A stretch of 64,000 nucleotides of DNA from Bacillota bacterium (GCA_021791495.1 JAJYWN010000023.1:1-64000); one strand, 5' to 3'. Counted from the stretch's first letter, positions 1 through 9,638 are shown. The notes: generated from the sequence alone by a model not told the origin. Numbers and translations are program-made.

Positions 1-381
1 GGTGGCAGCGCCGGCGACTGGTTGGCCTTCATCTTGGGCATCGCCGCCGCGGTCGCCCTGGCCGTGGCCGCCTCCTCATCCACCGCCCGGTTGGACCTGC
101 GGCGGTTCTTCAAGGTTTCGGGACTGCTACTCGTTCTCTTCGGCGGGGGGCTTCTGGCCCACGGCATTCACGAGTTCCAGGAGGCCGGTGTGCTGCCTGT
201 CGTGGTCGAACACGTCTGGGACCTGGGAAAGTACCTCAGCGACGAACGTGGCCTGGGACAGCTGCTTCGGGCGCTGTTCGGTTACAGCAGTGCTCCTTCG
301 CTGCTTGAAGTGATAGCGTGGATTACTTTCGTTTTCTTCGCGGGGCGAAGCTACCTGAAAACCGGCTCGGGAAACCCGTGA
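1..381 (+). CDS. FTR1-family iron permease, C-terminal part (start outside window)
   Basis: An open frame runs from the first base with no start, so the gene begins upstream; 126 residues are visible. Three hydrophobic segments lie near residues 8-24, 40-56 and 103-118. The motif HGIHEFQEAG around residue 54 is typical of the C-terminal part of FTR1/EfeU-type membrane iron permeases, which import iron across the cytoplasmic membrane. The REXXE iron-binding motifs that define the family belong to the missing N-terminal part and cannot be checked. The next gene starts about 150 bases later and is functionally unrelated, so this is probably the end of a separate transcription unit. Confidence 0.75.
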   Translation, partial: GGSAGDWLAFILGIAAAVALAVAASSSTARLDLRRFFKVSGLLLVLFGGGLLAHGIHEFQEAGVLPVVVEHVWDLGKYLSDERGLGQLLRALFGYSSAPSLLEVIAWITFVFFAGRSYLKTGSGNP

Positions 382-531
382 ATTTCAGACCATGCGGCGC
401 CCTGCGCAGAAGGCAAGTCCTCCCACACCAGCGAAAAGAACCTTCCATAAACGGTCCGATCCCCCAAAGGCCAACCCCTTCATGACGCGGGCAGCCCGTA
501 GGTGCTCCGGACGCCAGAGGAGGCAACTTTC

Positions 532-1896
532 TTGTACAAGGACTACGCCGAGCAATACGGCGACCACGTCTTCTTCCGCGACGTCAACAAGGACATGCCC
601 GTCATCGTCAGGGCCCAAGGCATCTACCTTTACGATGACAAGGGCAAGGAGTACATCGACGGCTGTTCCGGGTCCCAGGTGACCAACATCGGCCACGGGG
701 TCGAGGAAGTGGCCGAGGCCATCGGCCGCCAGGCGAAGACGGTGGCGTTTACACACCTTTCCCGCTTTGCCAGCGTGCCCATCATGCGGTTGGCTCAGCA
801 GGTGGCCGAACTGGCCCCGCCAGGACTATCGCGCGTCTACTTCGTTTCCGGCGGTTCGGAAGCGGTGGAAGCGGCCATCAAGTTCGCCCGCACCTACTTC
901 CTGGAGCGCGACGGCGCCGACACGAAGAAGCACAAGATCATCGCGCGCTGGCACAGCTACCACGGGAACACGCTGGGCGCCCTGTCCGTCACCGGCCACA
1001 TGCCCCGCCGGAAGAAATATGACCCTATGCTGGTGGATTTCCCGCATATCCCGGCCTGCTACTGTTACCGGTGCTTCGCCGGGAAGAGTCAGGGCAGCTG
1101 TAACCTGGATTGCGCCAATGCCCTGGAAGCAACCATCCTGGAGCACGGGGCGGAGAACATCGCGGCCTTCATGGCCGAACCCTTCGTCGGGGCGGCATCG
1201 GGGGCCGTCCCGCCGGCCGAGGGGTATTGGGCCCGGATCCGTGAGATCTGCGACAAGTACGACATCCTTCTCATCGCCGATGAGGTCATGACCGGCTTCG
1301 GGCGTACCGGCGCCGATTTCGCCGTGGACCACTGGGGCGTGGTGCCCGACATCATCTCCTGCGCGAAAGGGATGAGCGCCGGTTACGCGCCTCTGGGGGC
1401 CTTCATCGTGAAGGAAGACCTGTTCAAGGTGCTCCAACGCGGTTCCGGTAAGTTCACCCACGGCCATACCTACGGGGGCAACCCCCTGGCGGCGGCGGCC
1501 GGAGTGGCGGTCCTGGACTACTACAAGCGTCACAACCTCTGTGAGAACTCGCGTCTCATGGGAGAGCGCCTGTTCGCCGCGCTCGATCCCTTGGAGGAGA
1601 CCAGTCCCATCGTGGGTGATGTGCGCGGGCGCGGCCTGTTCTGCGGCGTGGAGATCGTTCAGGATAAGGCTTCCCGCAAGCCCTTCCCGCCCGAGATGAG
1701 CATCGGCGAAAAGCTGACCCTGAAGTGCATGGACCACGGGTTGGTGGTCTATCCGGGCAGCGGGCACGCCGACGGGCGCGCCGGCGACCACGTCCTCATC
1801 GGGCCGCCCCTCACCATCACGGCGGCCGAAGTGGACGAACTGGCCCGCCGCTTCAAGGCGGGGCTGAAAGACCTGGAAAAGGAATTGGGGTACTAG
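532..1896 (+). CDS. Class III PLP-dependent aminotransferase
   Basis: Cytosolic fold-type I aminotransferase of class III (omega-amino acid:pyruvate / 4-aminobutyrate type), 454 residues, normal length. Lys279 in the context SCAKGMSAGYAPLG is the expected Schiff-base lysine, and Asp250 in DEVMTGFGRTG pairs with the PLP ring nitrogen. The glycine-rich FVSGGSEAVEAA cofactor segment is also present. I chose the TTG at 532 because GAGGAGG (517-523) lies 8 bases before it; a GTG at 502 would add ten residues but has no ribosome site. The amidohydrolase gene follows 109 bases later in the same direction, so the pair may act in sequence on an amino compound. The amine substrate cannot be read from sequence. 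Confidence 0.9.
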   Translation: MYKDYAEQYGDHVFFRDVNKDMPVIVRAQGIYLYDDKGKEYIDGCSGSQVTNIGHGVEEVAEAIGRQAKTVAFTHLSRFASVPIMRLAQQVAELAPPGLSRVYFVSGGSEAVEAAIKFARTYFLERDGADTKKHKIIARWHSYHGNTLGALSVTGHMPRRKKYDPMLVDFPHIPACYCYRCFAGKSQGSCNLDCANALEATILEHGAENIAAFMAEPFVGAASGAVPPAEGYWARIREICDKYDILLIADEVMTGFGRTGADFAVDHWGVVPDIISCAKGMSAGYAPLGAFIVKEDLFKVLQRGSGKFTHGHTYGGNPLAAAAGVAVLDYYKRHNLCENSRLMGERLFAALDPLEETSPIVGDVRGRGLFCGVEIVQDKASRKPFPPEMSIGEKLTLKCMDHGLVVYPGSGHADGRAGDHVLIGPPLTITAAEVDELARRFKAGLKDLEKELGY

Positions 1897-2005
1897 CTGG
1901 ACTTTGGGGGCCTGCGCCGAGCACGCGGGCCCTTTGCGCCGCCCGCGGCGGCCATCCCCTTGAGGCGGTCGGGAACGGTCATTTGTAAGAAGGAGGGTTC
2001 TCTAG

Positions 2006-3442
2006 GTGGATAGATACGACCTCATTATCAAGAACGGCTGGGTCGTCGACCCCTTGAACAAGGTTAACGGCCGGTTCGATGTGGGTGTGGGCGGCGGAAA
2101 GGTGCAGGCTGTGACCGAATCCCTGGCCGGTGCCACCGCACCCCAAGTCATCGACGCCGCCGGGCGCCTGGTAATGCCGGGTATCGTTGACTCCCACGTC
2201 CACATCCCCGGGCGCGGTATCGCCCACCGGGCCATGGCTCTGGCAGGAGTGACCACGGCCGTGGATTACGGGCGGTTCCGCAAAACCATGTCCGAGTTAC
2301 CGGAGGCCGGCGCCGGCCTTAACATCGCCGGGCTGGAGATCTTGGGACCCTGGGTCGAGGAGCAGCCCACACTGGAAGAACTGGAGAAAATGACCGACCA
2401 GGTCCTGAGCGAGGGGGCCGTCGGCATCAAGATCATGGGCGGCCACCACCCGTCCACCCCGGCGGCCACCGCACGCATGATCCAGGCCGCGAATAACCGG
2501 AAGGCTTACGTGGGCTATCACGTGGGGAGCACGGCCACGGCCAGTAACCTCCTGGGACTGCGCGAGGCCTTCGAGCTGGCAGGACGCAACCGCCTTCACC
2601 TGGCGCACATCAACGCCTACATCCGTGGCATGATCCGCCCGGTCATGGAGGAGATCGCGGAAGCTCTGGACCTCCTGGCCGAGCACTATTGGATCGTGTC
2701 CGAGACGCACCTGGGCCCACGTAACGGGACGGGCGGCAAGATGGGCCCGGATGGCCAGCCAAACGATTGGGTCACCCGGAACTGCCTGAAGATGCGGGGC
2801 TACCCTTGGACGTACGACGGTCTGAAGCAGGCCCTACTGGACGGGTACGCCGCCGTCAGCGTGGTCCGCGAAGGCCAACTGGTGCAGGTCTTCGGAACCG
2901 AAGCGGCGCGCCTCTGGGAAGAGGCCAAGACCGACATCAGTCTCAGCTTCCCGGTGAACGTGCGGGTCACGGCTCAGGCCTTGGCTACCGCTGTGGTCCG
3001 GCGCGCCGACGGGCGGCGGGAGGACGTCATCGACGCCATCGCCACCGATGGGGGCGCTTGGCGCAACTTCATCGCCCAGAACGGCCTGGCGCTGGTCCGC
3101 TTTGGCGCCTTGGGCATTGAGGATTTCGTACGGAAGACTTCCCTGACGCCGGCGCGGCTCTACGGCATGCACGGGAAGGGCCACCTTTCGGTGGGTGCCG
3201 ACGCCGACATCAGCATCCTGGACTACCAGCGACTGGCGGCCTACGCGGCCATCGTGGGCGGTAAGGTGGCGATGCTGGACGGGGTCGTGGTCGGGAGCGG
3301 CGCCACCATCGTCTGCACCGAGCGCGGCAGGGCCGCCCTTGAAGCCAAGGGGTTCCCGACGCAGGTGGTCAACATCGAGGAGAGCCTCTTCTGGACCAAG
3401 GGCGACCGTGATCCGGGACCAGGAGTGGTGGAAGCGGTCTAG
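2006..3442 (+). CDS. Amidohydrolase superfamily enzyme (hydantoinase/dihydroorotase-like)
   Basis: 478-residue metal-dependent TIM-barrel amidohydrolase. It opens with the usual beta-sandwich strand (DLIIKNGWVVDP), carries the HxH metal motif at His64/His66 (SHVHI), a candidate bridging lysine at Lys142 (GIKIMGG), a histidine in HLAHINAY, an aspartate in AIATDGG, and ends with the typical ADISILD sandwich segment. Family members hydrolyse cyclic or linear amides such as hydantoins, dihydropyrimidines or N-acyl amino acids. The protein does not closely follow the canonical D-hydantoinase pattern, so substrate is open. The GTG at 2006 is preceded by AGGAGGG (1991-1997) with 8-base spacing. It sits between the aminotransferase and the molybdenum hydroxylase genes. 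Confidence 0.85.
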   Translation: MDRYDLIIKNGWVVDPLNKVNGRFDVGVGGGKVQAVTESLAGATAPQVIDAAGRLVMPGIVDSHVHIPGRGIAHRAMALAGVTTAVDYGRFRKTMSELPEAGAGLNIAGLEILGPWVEEQPTLEELEKMTDQVLSEGAVGIKIMGGHHPSTPAATARMIQAANNRKAYVGYHVGSTATASNLLGLREAFELAGRNRLHLAHINAYIRGMIRPVMEEIAEALDLLAEHYWIVSETHLGPRNGTGGKMGPDGQPNDWVTRNCLKMRGYPWTYDGLKQALLDGYAAVSVVREGQLVQVFGTEAARLWEEAKTDISLSFPVNVRVTAQALATAVVRRADGRREDVIDAIATDGGAWRNFIAQNGLALVRFGALGIEDFVRKTSLTPARLYGMHGKGHLSVGADADISILDYQRLAAYAAIVGGKVAMLDGVVVGSGATIVCTERGRAALEAKGFPTQVVNIEESLFWTKGDRDPGPGVVEAV

Positions 3443-3842
3443 CTCCTGTCGTCACCCCAGAGCCTAGACATGTGACGAGGCGTTTTACCATGAGGCGCCT
3501 CGTCTCTCCTTATGGTTCCTGTTGGTCAATCTTCCAGGAAGACGGAGACTGACGATTTCTCTCTCAAGCTCTATGCTTACATTACACGGTAGACCGTTCA
3601 TGGTACTGCTCGTATGAATTGAACATCAACTGGCGGCCACTCATGTTCCCTCTTGGTAAGCCCGCCAAACGCGTCCAGCTACCCCTGAACATAACAGTGA
3701 CTACCCAAAGTTAGGCTCCTGGCCTGTCCATCTCCGACTTTTCATCTAGCGGAAAGCATGGTTCAGAATTGTCATCAGTACACAAGGCGGGTCTTCGTGG
3801 GTATCCAACACTCCCTTAGTGACTGATTGAAAGGGGGCCAAT
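3443..3842. other. 400-base intergenic spacer before the molybdenum hydroxylase operon
   Basis: No credible coding frame. The 5' end holds a hairpin (see 3474-3504), and AGGGGG just before 3843 is the ribosome site of the next gene. The middle is relatively AT-rich for this genome and should hold the promoter, but I see no -35/-10 pair with good spacing. The spacer separates the aminotransferase-amidohydrolase pair from the downstream operon. Confidence 0.5.
3474..3504 (+). terminator. Hairpin after the amidohydrolase gene
   Basis: GACGAGGCG (3474-3482) pairs perfectly with CGCCTCGTC (3496-3504) across a 13-base loop. It lies 31 bases after the amidohydrolase stop. There is no clear run of T after it, so intrinsic termination would be weak; it may instead protect the 3' end of the message. 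Confidence 0.4.
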
Positions 3843-4730
3843 ATGACCAAGAAAGACCTCAACTACCTGGCTCCGGCCGGTCTCGAACCGCTACTCAATA
3901 TCCTGGTCGAATACGGTGAAAAGGCAAGGCTCCTTGCGGGCGGCACGGACCTCATCCCGGCCATGCATAAGGACAAGCTCGACCCCAAAGTCACCACTCT
4001 GGTCAGTCTGAAGCGTACGGCTCTGGGGTATATCCACGAAAGGGACGGGAACCTGGTTATCGGTTCGGCCACGACCCACACCGATGTGGCGACTTCTCCA
4101 CTGGTTAGGACCAAGGCGGCCTTACTGGCCACCGGGTCCGGAGCGGTCGGGTCACTCCAGATCCGGAACGTGGCCACCATCGGCGGCAACGTCTGCAACG
4201 CCGGCCCCAGCGCTGACACATCGGCCCCGCTCATGGCTTTGGACGCACAGCTTGTGGCAGCTTCGAAACGCGGGCGGCGGGTCGTGCCGGTCAGCCAATG
4301 GTATTTGGGCCCCTCGAGGAACACCCTTTTGCCCGACGAGGCCCTAGTCGAGATCGTCATCCCCGGGTTACCGCCGCGGACGGGCACTCATTACCAGAAA
4401 TTCAGCCCCAGGAGCTACATGGACCTGGCCTGGGTCGGAGTCGCCGTCGTCGTCACCCTGGACCACAAGCTCAAACGCTGCGAGGACGTACGCATCGGCC
4501 TGTCCGCGGTATCCCCTAGCCCCATGCGGGCGATCAAGGCGGAGGCCATCCTCAAAAGCGTGGAGATCAGCGAAGACTTGATCGACCGGGCGGCCCTGGC
4601 GGCTTCTGAGGAATGTAACCCCAACCCGCGGTCCAGGCGAGTCCCAGCATGGTACAGACGGGAGATGGTACGGGTCCTCACCAAAAGGGGATTCCTCGAA
4701 GCCATGCGTCTCGCCTCGGCCGCAGTATGA
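3843..4730 (+). CDS. Molybdenum hydroxylase FAD-binding medium subunit (CoxM/XdhB-like)
   Basis: 295-residue FAD subunit of a xanthine dehydrogenase/carbon monoxide dehydrogenase-type molybdenum hydroxylase. The first FAD motif LLAGGTDL lies near residue 30, and the second, IRNVATIGGNVCNA, near residue 105, followed by DTSAPLMALDA; both are hallmarks of this flavoprotein fold. It passes electrons between the iron-sulfur subunit and an external acceptor. The ATG at 3843 follows AGGGGG at a good distance. Its stop overlaps the region where the small subunit begins, and the large subunit follows, giving the order FAD, Fe-S, Mo. Substrate is likely a purine, pyridine or other N-heterocycle or aldehyde, which sequence alone does not decide. 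Confidence 0.93.
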   Translation: MTKKDLNYLAPAGLEPLLNILVEYGEKARLLAGGTDLIPAMHKDKLDPKVTTLVSLKRTALGYIHERDGNLVIGSATTHTDVATSPLVRTKAALLATGSGAVGSLQIRNVATIGGNVCNAGPSADTSAPLMALDAQLVAASKRGRRVVPVSQWYLGPSRNTLLPDEALVEIVIPGLPPRTGTHYQKFSPRSYMDLAWVGVAVVVTLDHKLKRCEDVRIGLSAVSPSPMRAIKAEAILKSVEISEDLIDRAALAASEECNPNPRSRRVPAWYRREMVRVLTKRGFLEAMRLASAAV

Positions 4731-4744
4731 AGGGGGACTGGAGA

Positions 4745-5209
4745 TTGCTTTCCATCACTCTGAATGTCAACGGCATCAGCCGCAAAGTTGACGTGGAAGC
4801 CACCACCACACTCTTAGATGTACTCCGTGACCGTCTTGGGCTGCTCGGAACGAAGAAACGTTGCGAGGCAGGAGACTGCGGGGCCTGCACCGTCATCCTT
4901 GATGGACGGGCGGTGGCTTCCTGCCTCATTTTGGCCGTGGAGGCCGATGGTCGCAAAGTCCTGACCGTCGAGAGCCTCTCCAACGCGTCGGGAGAACTCA
5001 GCCCCCTCCAAAAAGCGTTCATAGACAAAGGCGCCGTCCAATGTGGCTTCTGCACTCCCGGCATGCTCATGAGCGCCAAGGCGCTGCTGGACCGGAATCC
5101 GCACCCCACCGAAGACGAGATCCGTGAGGCCATCGCCGGCAACCTCTGCCGGTGCACCGGTTACGCCAAAATCGTCGAGGCGATCATGGAGGTGAGCCGC
5201 CGTGGATGA
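4745..5209 (+). CDS. Molybdenum hydroxylase [2Fe-2S] small subunit (CoxS/XdhC-like)
   Basis: 154-residue iron-sulfur subunit with two [2Fe-2S] domains. The plant-ferredoxin-like cluster is seen in CEAGDCGACTVILDG near residues 40-54, and the all-helical cluster in QCGFCTPGM and NLCRCTGY further on. These are complete, so the subunit should be functional. I prefer the TTG at 4745, which follows AGGGGG (4730-4735) and gives the usual LSITLNVNG start; an ATG at 4727 that overlaps the previous stop in an ATGA arrangement would add six residues. The stop overlaps the start of the large subunit by eight bases, so translation is coupled. Confidence 0.93.
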   Translation: MLSITLNVNGISRKVDVEATTTLLDVLRDRLGLLGTKKRCEAGDCGACTVILDGRAVASCLILAVEADGRKVLTVESLSNASGELSPLQKAFIDKGAVQCGFCTPGMLMSAKALLDRNPHPTEDEIREAIAGNLCRCTGYAKIVEAIMEVSRRG

Positions 5210-7487
5210 TGAGAAGATCCTTGGTGCCCGCAAACCTCGCGTCGACGGGGCGGCCAAGGTCAGCGGCAAGTTCACCTTCCCCACGGACACCGTTCTTCCA
5301 GGCATGCTGGTCGGGAAGATACTACGCAGTCCGCACCCCCACGCGACGGTCCGTGATATCGACCCCTCGGCAGCCCGGGCCATGGAGGGCGTGTTCGCCG
5401 TGGTCACCGCCGAGGACTTCCCGATGCGGGTCTACGGCCAGGATATCCCCGATGAAACTATCCTTGCCACCCATAAGGTCCGCTATATCGGGGACGAAGT
5501 CGCCGCGGTGGCAGCCATCGACGAGGAAACGGCCGATAGGGCCCTCGAAGCTATCAAGGTTGACTATGAGGTGCTTCCCGCCCTGCTTGACCCAATAGAC
5601 GCCCTCCGCGCCGCCAAATCCGAACAGCCGGTACTGGTCCACCAGAACCGGCCCGACAACATCGCCCAGGAATACCACATCGATCGTGGCAACGTCGTGG
5701 TCGGTTTTCAGGAAGCCGACTACATCTCCGAAGCCACTTACAAGACTCCTCGCGTTCATCAGGCCTACATGGAAGCGAACGTCGCCGTCGCCCATGCCAC
5801 CCCCGACGGCCGGTTGACCATCTGGCCCAGCACCCAGTGGCCGTCGCGCTCCCGCGAAGATATCGCGGAAGTCTTGGGTATGGACGTCAGCCGCATCAGA
5901 ATCATCCAGGCCGGCGTGGGAGGAGGATTCGGCGGCAAGTTCTGCCCGAAGGTGGCCATGGTCACCGCACTATTGGCTTTGAAATGCGGTCGTCCGATCC
6001 GCATCCTGAACACCTTGAGTGACGACTTCGAGGCCGCCCGGCCCTTTGTAGCTACCGAGATCAGGGCAAAGACCGGCGTCCGGAAGGACGGCACCATCTC
6101 CGCCCGACAGCTATGGACCATCGTCGATAACGGGCCCTATAGCGCCAGTGGCGCCGGATGCCTGAGTGTGGCGTCCAGCCGTGGCAACAACCTCTACAGG
6201 ATGCAGAACGTGAAATCCGATGGACTCTTGGTCTACACGAATCTGGTCCCGACGGGCGCCTATCGCGGCTACGGCAACCAGGCCCTGGCTTTCGCCTTGG
6301 AGTCCGAAATGGACAGCATCGCCAAGGCCATGGGATGGGACCCGGCCGAGTTCCGGAAGAAGATCGCCACCCGGACCGGTGATGTCACCGTTGACGGCTG
6401 GAAAATCGGGAGTTCCGGGCTGGTCGAGTGTATCGACTGGGTGGTAGAGGCTTCGGATTTCCACAACCGCCGGCCCACCCACGGGCCCATCCGCTATGGG
6501 AAAGGCATGGCCTGCGGAACCCACGTATCTGGGAACATTGTGTCCTACAAGCACTGGGACGGGTCGGGCGCCATCATCAAGGTCGACCGCGACGGCCGGG
6601 TCCACCTCTTTACCTCCGAACCGGACATCGGCCAGGGCGCTTTCACCGCGCTGGCACAGATCGCGGCCGAAGGGGTGGGTGTTAGGTACGAGGATGTTGA
6701 TGTCCACGACAACGACACCGACATTACACCCTTCGGCGTGGGCGCGACCGGAAGCCACATCACCACCGTGGGCGGCAATGCGGTGAAGATCGCCGCGGAG
6801 AAAGCCCGCCACGAGATCTTGGCCTGGGCCGGTCGCATGCTGAAACTTGCTCCGGAGAACCTGGATGTCCACGGCGGCCGGATCTACATGAAAGCCCAGC
6901 CAACCGCAGCCCTCCTATCCGTGCCCGAGGTGGCTTCCGACTATTTCGTAAACAACTACATTCCGCTCTTTGCCAATGGGTCATACCGCACTCCGGGCGC
7001 CGTCGACAAGGCTACCAAGTACGGTAGTCCTTCCCCGGCCTACTCCTTCGCCAGTCATGTGGCGGAAGTCTCCGTGGACATGGAAACCGGCAAGGTGCGG
7101 GTTCTCAACTACTGGGCGGCGCACGATGTCGGTAGGGTCGTGAACGAGATGGCCGTCGAGGGCCAGGTGGAAGGCGGAGTGGCTCAAGGCATAGGCTTCG
7201 CTCTGACGGAAGAAATGCTGTTTGCCAACGGCAAGGTGACCAACAGCGACTTCCTGGATTACAAATGTGCCGTGTCCACCGATATGCCGAGAATCCACAC
7301 CCATTTCGTCGAACCCATCGATCCCCTTGGTCCTTACGGCGCGAAGGGCATTGGTGAGTTAGCCTTCGTCCCGGTGGCGGCGGCCATCGCCAATGCCGTC
7401 GCCGATGCCACGGGCATCCGTTTCACACAGCTGCCGATCACCCCGTTCCGACTACTTGAAGCCGTGCGGAAGTCCCGAACCAGATAG
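5202..7487 (+). CDS. Molybdenum hydroxylase large catalytic subunit (CoxL/XdhA-like)
   Basis: 761-residue molybdopterin subunit of the xanthine oxidase family. Seen are the N-terminal alpha/beta hammerhead domain (residues about 20-130), the molybdenum-pterin motif GVGGGFGGK near residue 240, the AYRGYGNQA segment, the GQGAFTALAQIAAE segment, and the C-terminal GAKGIGEL with the expected catalytic glutamate. The GTG start at 5202 has GGAGGTGA (5188-5195) six bases upstream, inside the previous gene. The motif YRGYGNQA resembles general aldehyde/heterocycle hydroxylases rather than the CO dehydrogenase active-site loop, so CO oxidation is unlikely. The enzyme should hydroxylate a C-H bond next to nitrogen or oxidise an aldehyde. 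Confidence 0.93.
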   Translation: MDDEKILGARKPRVDGAAKVSGKFTFPTDTVLPGMLVGKILRSPHPHATVRDIDPSAARAMEGVFAVVTAEDFPMRVYGQDIPDETILATHKVRYIGDEVAAVAAIDEETADRALEAIKVDYEVLPALLDPIDALRAAKSEQPVLVHQNRPDNIAQEYHIDRGNVVVGFQEADYISEATYKTPRVHQAYMEANVAVAHATPDGRLTIWPSTQWPSRSREDIAEVLGMDVSRIRIIQAGVGGGFGGKFCPKVAMVTALLALKCGRPIRILNTLSDDFEAARPFVATEIRAKTGVRKDGTISARQLWTIVDNGPYSASGAGCLSVASSRGNNLYRMQNVKSDGLLVYTNLVPTGAYRGYGNQALAFALESEMDSIAKAMGWDPAEFRKKIATRTGDVTVDGWKIGSSGLVECIDWVVEASDFHNRRPTHGPIRYGKGMACGTHVSGNIVSYKHWDGSGAIIKVDRDGRVHLFTSEPDIGQGAFTALAQIAAEGVGVRYEDVDVHDNDTDITPFGVGATGSHITTVGGNAVKIAAEKARHEILAWAGRMLKLAPENLDVHGGRIYMKAQPTAALLSVPEVASDYFVNNYIPLFANGSYRTPGAVDKATKYGSPSPAYSFASHVAEVSVDMETGKVRVLNYWAAHDVGRVVNEMAVEGQVEGGVAQGIGFALTEEMLFANGKVTNSDFLDYKCAVSTDMPRIHTHFVEPIDPLGPYGAKGIGELAFVPVAAAIANAVADATGIRFTQLPITPFRLLEAVRKSRTR

Positions 7488-7510
7488 CCCAGAAGGAGGC
7501 CAACCGAACA

Positions 7511-8257
7511 GTGCCCTCTGAAGTCAGTCAATCACCCGAAACGCCGACCCAACCGCCGCTCCAACCGGCCGCCCAGCCGGCGTCCGCCAGGATTCTGGCC
7601 ATTGCTTGGAGTCCAAGAGCCAAGGGCAACACGGAAATCATCATCGACGAGGCCATTGCCGGGGCTCTAGAGGTCCCCGGAGTTACCGTCGAGAGATACA
7701 GCATGGTCGGCAAGAAAGTGGCTTCGTGCGTCGAGTGCTACCGATGTCGCGAACTGGGGACCTGCTACCAGAAGGACAACTTCCAAGAGATTCTGGATAA
7801 ATGGCTTTCAGCCGATGGACTTATTTACGCCTTCCCCGTGATGCACTTCGGGATTCCGGGTTCGGCCAAAGTGGTGTTAGACAAGTTAGCTCATGTGATG
7901 TTCGCCAAGTTCAACCGCAAACTGCCCCGGTTCGCCAAGCCCGCCGCCGTCCTGGCACAAGGTTCCAGCCGCTACGGCGGCCAGGAAGTTACCATCCAGA
8001 ATGTCCACGGTGGACTCCTCATGATGAACTGCCTACCGGTTTCCGGGGATACCCCGGGGAGCTATATCGGTGGTCCAGGCTTCTCGGCCACTTGGGAGAA
8101 GGGGAGCATCCTCCAGGATGAGCAGAGCCTGCAAGTGGCCCGCAACCTCGGGCGGCGGCTGGCGGAAATGACGCTCGTGGTCAAGAGTGGCCTCATGGCC
8201 ATGGAGTCACGGTTGCCAGAAGGCTACTACTTCACTTGGCAGCGGGCGGGCCTCTAG
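7511..8257 (+). CDS. Flavodoxin-like NAD(P)H-dependent FMN reductase
   Basis: 248-residue protein of the NADPH-dependent FMN reductase / iron-sulfur flavoprotein-like family. The phosphate-binding loop is WSPRAKGNTE near residue 36, and the aromatic loop is FPVMHFGIPG near residue 115. Four cysteines occur in CVECYRCRELGTC (about residues 75-87), a spacing like that of iron-sulfur flavoproteins but shorter than classic, so a metal cluster is possible, not proven. The first 30 residues are a proline/glutamine-rich tail. AAGGAGG (7493-7499) precedes the GTG start by 11 bases. It lies 23 bases after the molybdenum subunit gene and is a plausible electron acceptor or donor for it. Confidence 0.82.
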   Translation: MPSEVSQSPETPTQPPLQPAAQPASARILAIAWSPRAKGNTEIIIDEAIAGALEVPGVTVERYSMVGKKVASCVECYRCRELGTCYQKDNFQEILDKWLSADGLIYAFPVMHFGIPGSAKVVLDKLAHVMFAKFNRKLPRFAKPAAVLAQGSSRYGGQEVTIQNVHGGLLMMNCLPVSGDTPGSYIGGPGFSATWEKGSILQDEQSLQVARNLGRRLAEMTLVVKSGLMAMESRLPEGYYFTWQRAGL

Positions 8258-8383
8258 AGGAGGTGACACAGCGGGGAGGCGCCACGAAAGACGGGGAGCC
8301 GCTTCATCCCGCGAACGGGCAGCAGCCCCCTGAAGGCATTGTCCATAGGGTCCCGGTTTCTAAGAACCTCAGGAGGTGGATAA

Positions 8384-9565
8384 ATGATCGGATCCAAGCA
8401 TGTACTCCGTAGTCGAGTGCTGGTGTTGGCCTTGCTCCTGGTTATCGTCTCGGCCTCCTTGGCTGGATGCTCGAGCAAGAAAGCCAACGATGAAGCCATC
8501 AAGATCGGGGTTATCGCCCCCATGACTGGTCCGCAGCAGTTCGAAGGCCAGACCGAGGTCGATGCCGTCAGAATGGCTGTGGACGAAGTCAATAAGGCCG
8601 GCGGTATCCTCGGCGGCCGGATGATCACGCTGGTAGCTGAGGACGACGGGGCGCAGCCCGCCCAGGGCGCCAGCGCCGTGGAGAAACTGATTACCAAAGA
8701 TAAGGTTGTCGCCATCCAGGGCGCCCAGTGGAGCTCAGTCTCTAAGGCGGTCATGCCTATTCTGGAGAAATACGGCGTGCCCGCCGTGACGGCCATATCT
8801 ACCGCTCCGGATATCACCGAAGGCAACCTCCCCGGCAAGGATTGGATCTTCCGGGTCATCCCCCACGACGGCCTGGTTGCCTCGGCCATCGCTGAGTTCA
8901 TCAAGACCAACCTCAAGGCCACCAAGGTCGACGTCTTGGCCGTAAACGATGACTGGGGCCGGCAGAGCACCGCGGCCGTCAAGGCTGAGTTGGAGAAGCG
9001 GGGCGGCACGCTTCCCAAGATCGAATACTACACCGGCGGCGAGACCAACTTCCTGCCCCAGTTGACCGCTATCAAGAACGACAATCCCGACGCCCTGTTC
9101 CTGGTCGGCCAGAGCCAAGATGGTTCGATGATTGTGAAGCAGCTGAAAGAGCTGAAGTGGTCCAAACCGGTCATCGGCCTCGGCGCGTTTGCTTCCGACA
9201 CCTTCATCAGCCTGGCCAAGGACGCCGCCGAGGGAGTCTACTCCCTGGCCCAGTACGTCGATAGTGTTGACTCGCCCATCAACAAGAGTTTCGTCAACGC
9301 CTGGAAGACTCGCTATCCGAAATCACTCCTTCCGGACAAGTATGCTTGGGGTCCATACACAGCCACCAAGGTCATCATCGAGGCTATCAAGAAAGCCGGA
9401 TCCACTGATCCCAAGAAGATCCAAGAAGCATTGAAATCGGTTACCTACGATGGAGCCACTGGCAAGATTGCTTTCGACGCTAAGCACCAGGCGCACCCGG
9501 ATGTCTACATCACCGTGATCAAGAACGGGAAGGCCGTGATTCAGACTCCGATTTCCACCAAGTGA
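8384..9565 (+). CDS. Branched-chain amino acid-type ABC transporter substrate-binding lipoprotein
   Basis: 393-residue periplasmic-binding-fold protein of the Leu/Ile/Val (LivJ/LivK) family. A lipoprotein signal with basic start, hydrophobic core and lipobox LAGC places Cys29 as the lipid anchor, as expected for a Gram-positive type envelope. The mature N-terminus IKIGVIAPMTGPQQFEG and the DDGAQPAQG segment are typical for the family. Its ligand need not be leucine; relatives bind amides, aromatic acids and urea. AGGAGGTG precedes the ATG. A strong hairpin without T run separates it from the permease genes, which fits the usual excess of binding protein over membrane parts. Confidence 0.93.
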   Translation: MIGSKHVLRSRVLVLALLLVIVSASLAGCSSKKANDEAIKIGVIAPMTGPQQFEGQTEVDAVRMAVDEVNKAGGILGGRMITLVAEDDGAQPAQGASAVEKLITKDKVVAIQGAQWSSVSKAVMPILEKYGVPAVTAISTAPDITEGNLPGKDWIFRVIPHDGLVASAIAEFIKTNLKATKVDVLAVNDDWGRQSTAAVKAELEKRGGTLPKIEYYTGGETNFLPQLTAIKNDNPDALFLVGQSQDGSMIVKQLKELKWSKPVIGLGAFASDTFISLAKDAAEGVYSLAQYVDSVDSPINKSFVNAWKTRYPKSLLPDKYAWGPYTATKVIIEAIKKAGSTDPKKIQEALKSVTYDGATGKIAFDAKHQAHPDVYITVIKNGKAVIQTPISTK

Positions 9566-9638
9566 ACGAAAACTCAGTATCGCCGGCAGCAACTAACGCA
9601 GTAACAGCAATGCAGTGACGGCAGAACGTTTGGCACTA

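Noticed and set aside
2006-3442. Classic D-hydantoinase
   Set aside because: The overall fold and metal motif fit, but the barrel segments differ from canonical hydantoinases, so only an amidohydrolase call is made.
5202-7487. Carbon monoxide dehydrogenase large subunit
   Set aside because: The active-site region does not show the CO dehydrogenase cysteine loop, and the setting is catabolic for nitrogen compounds.
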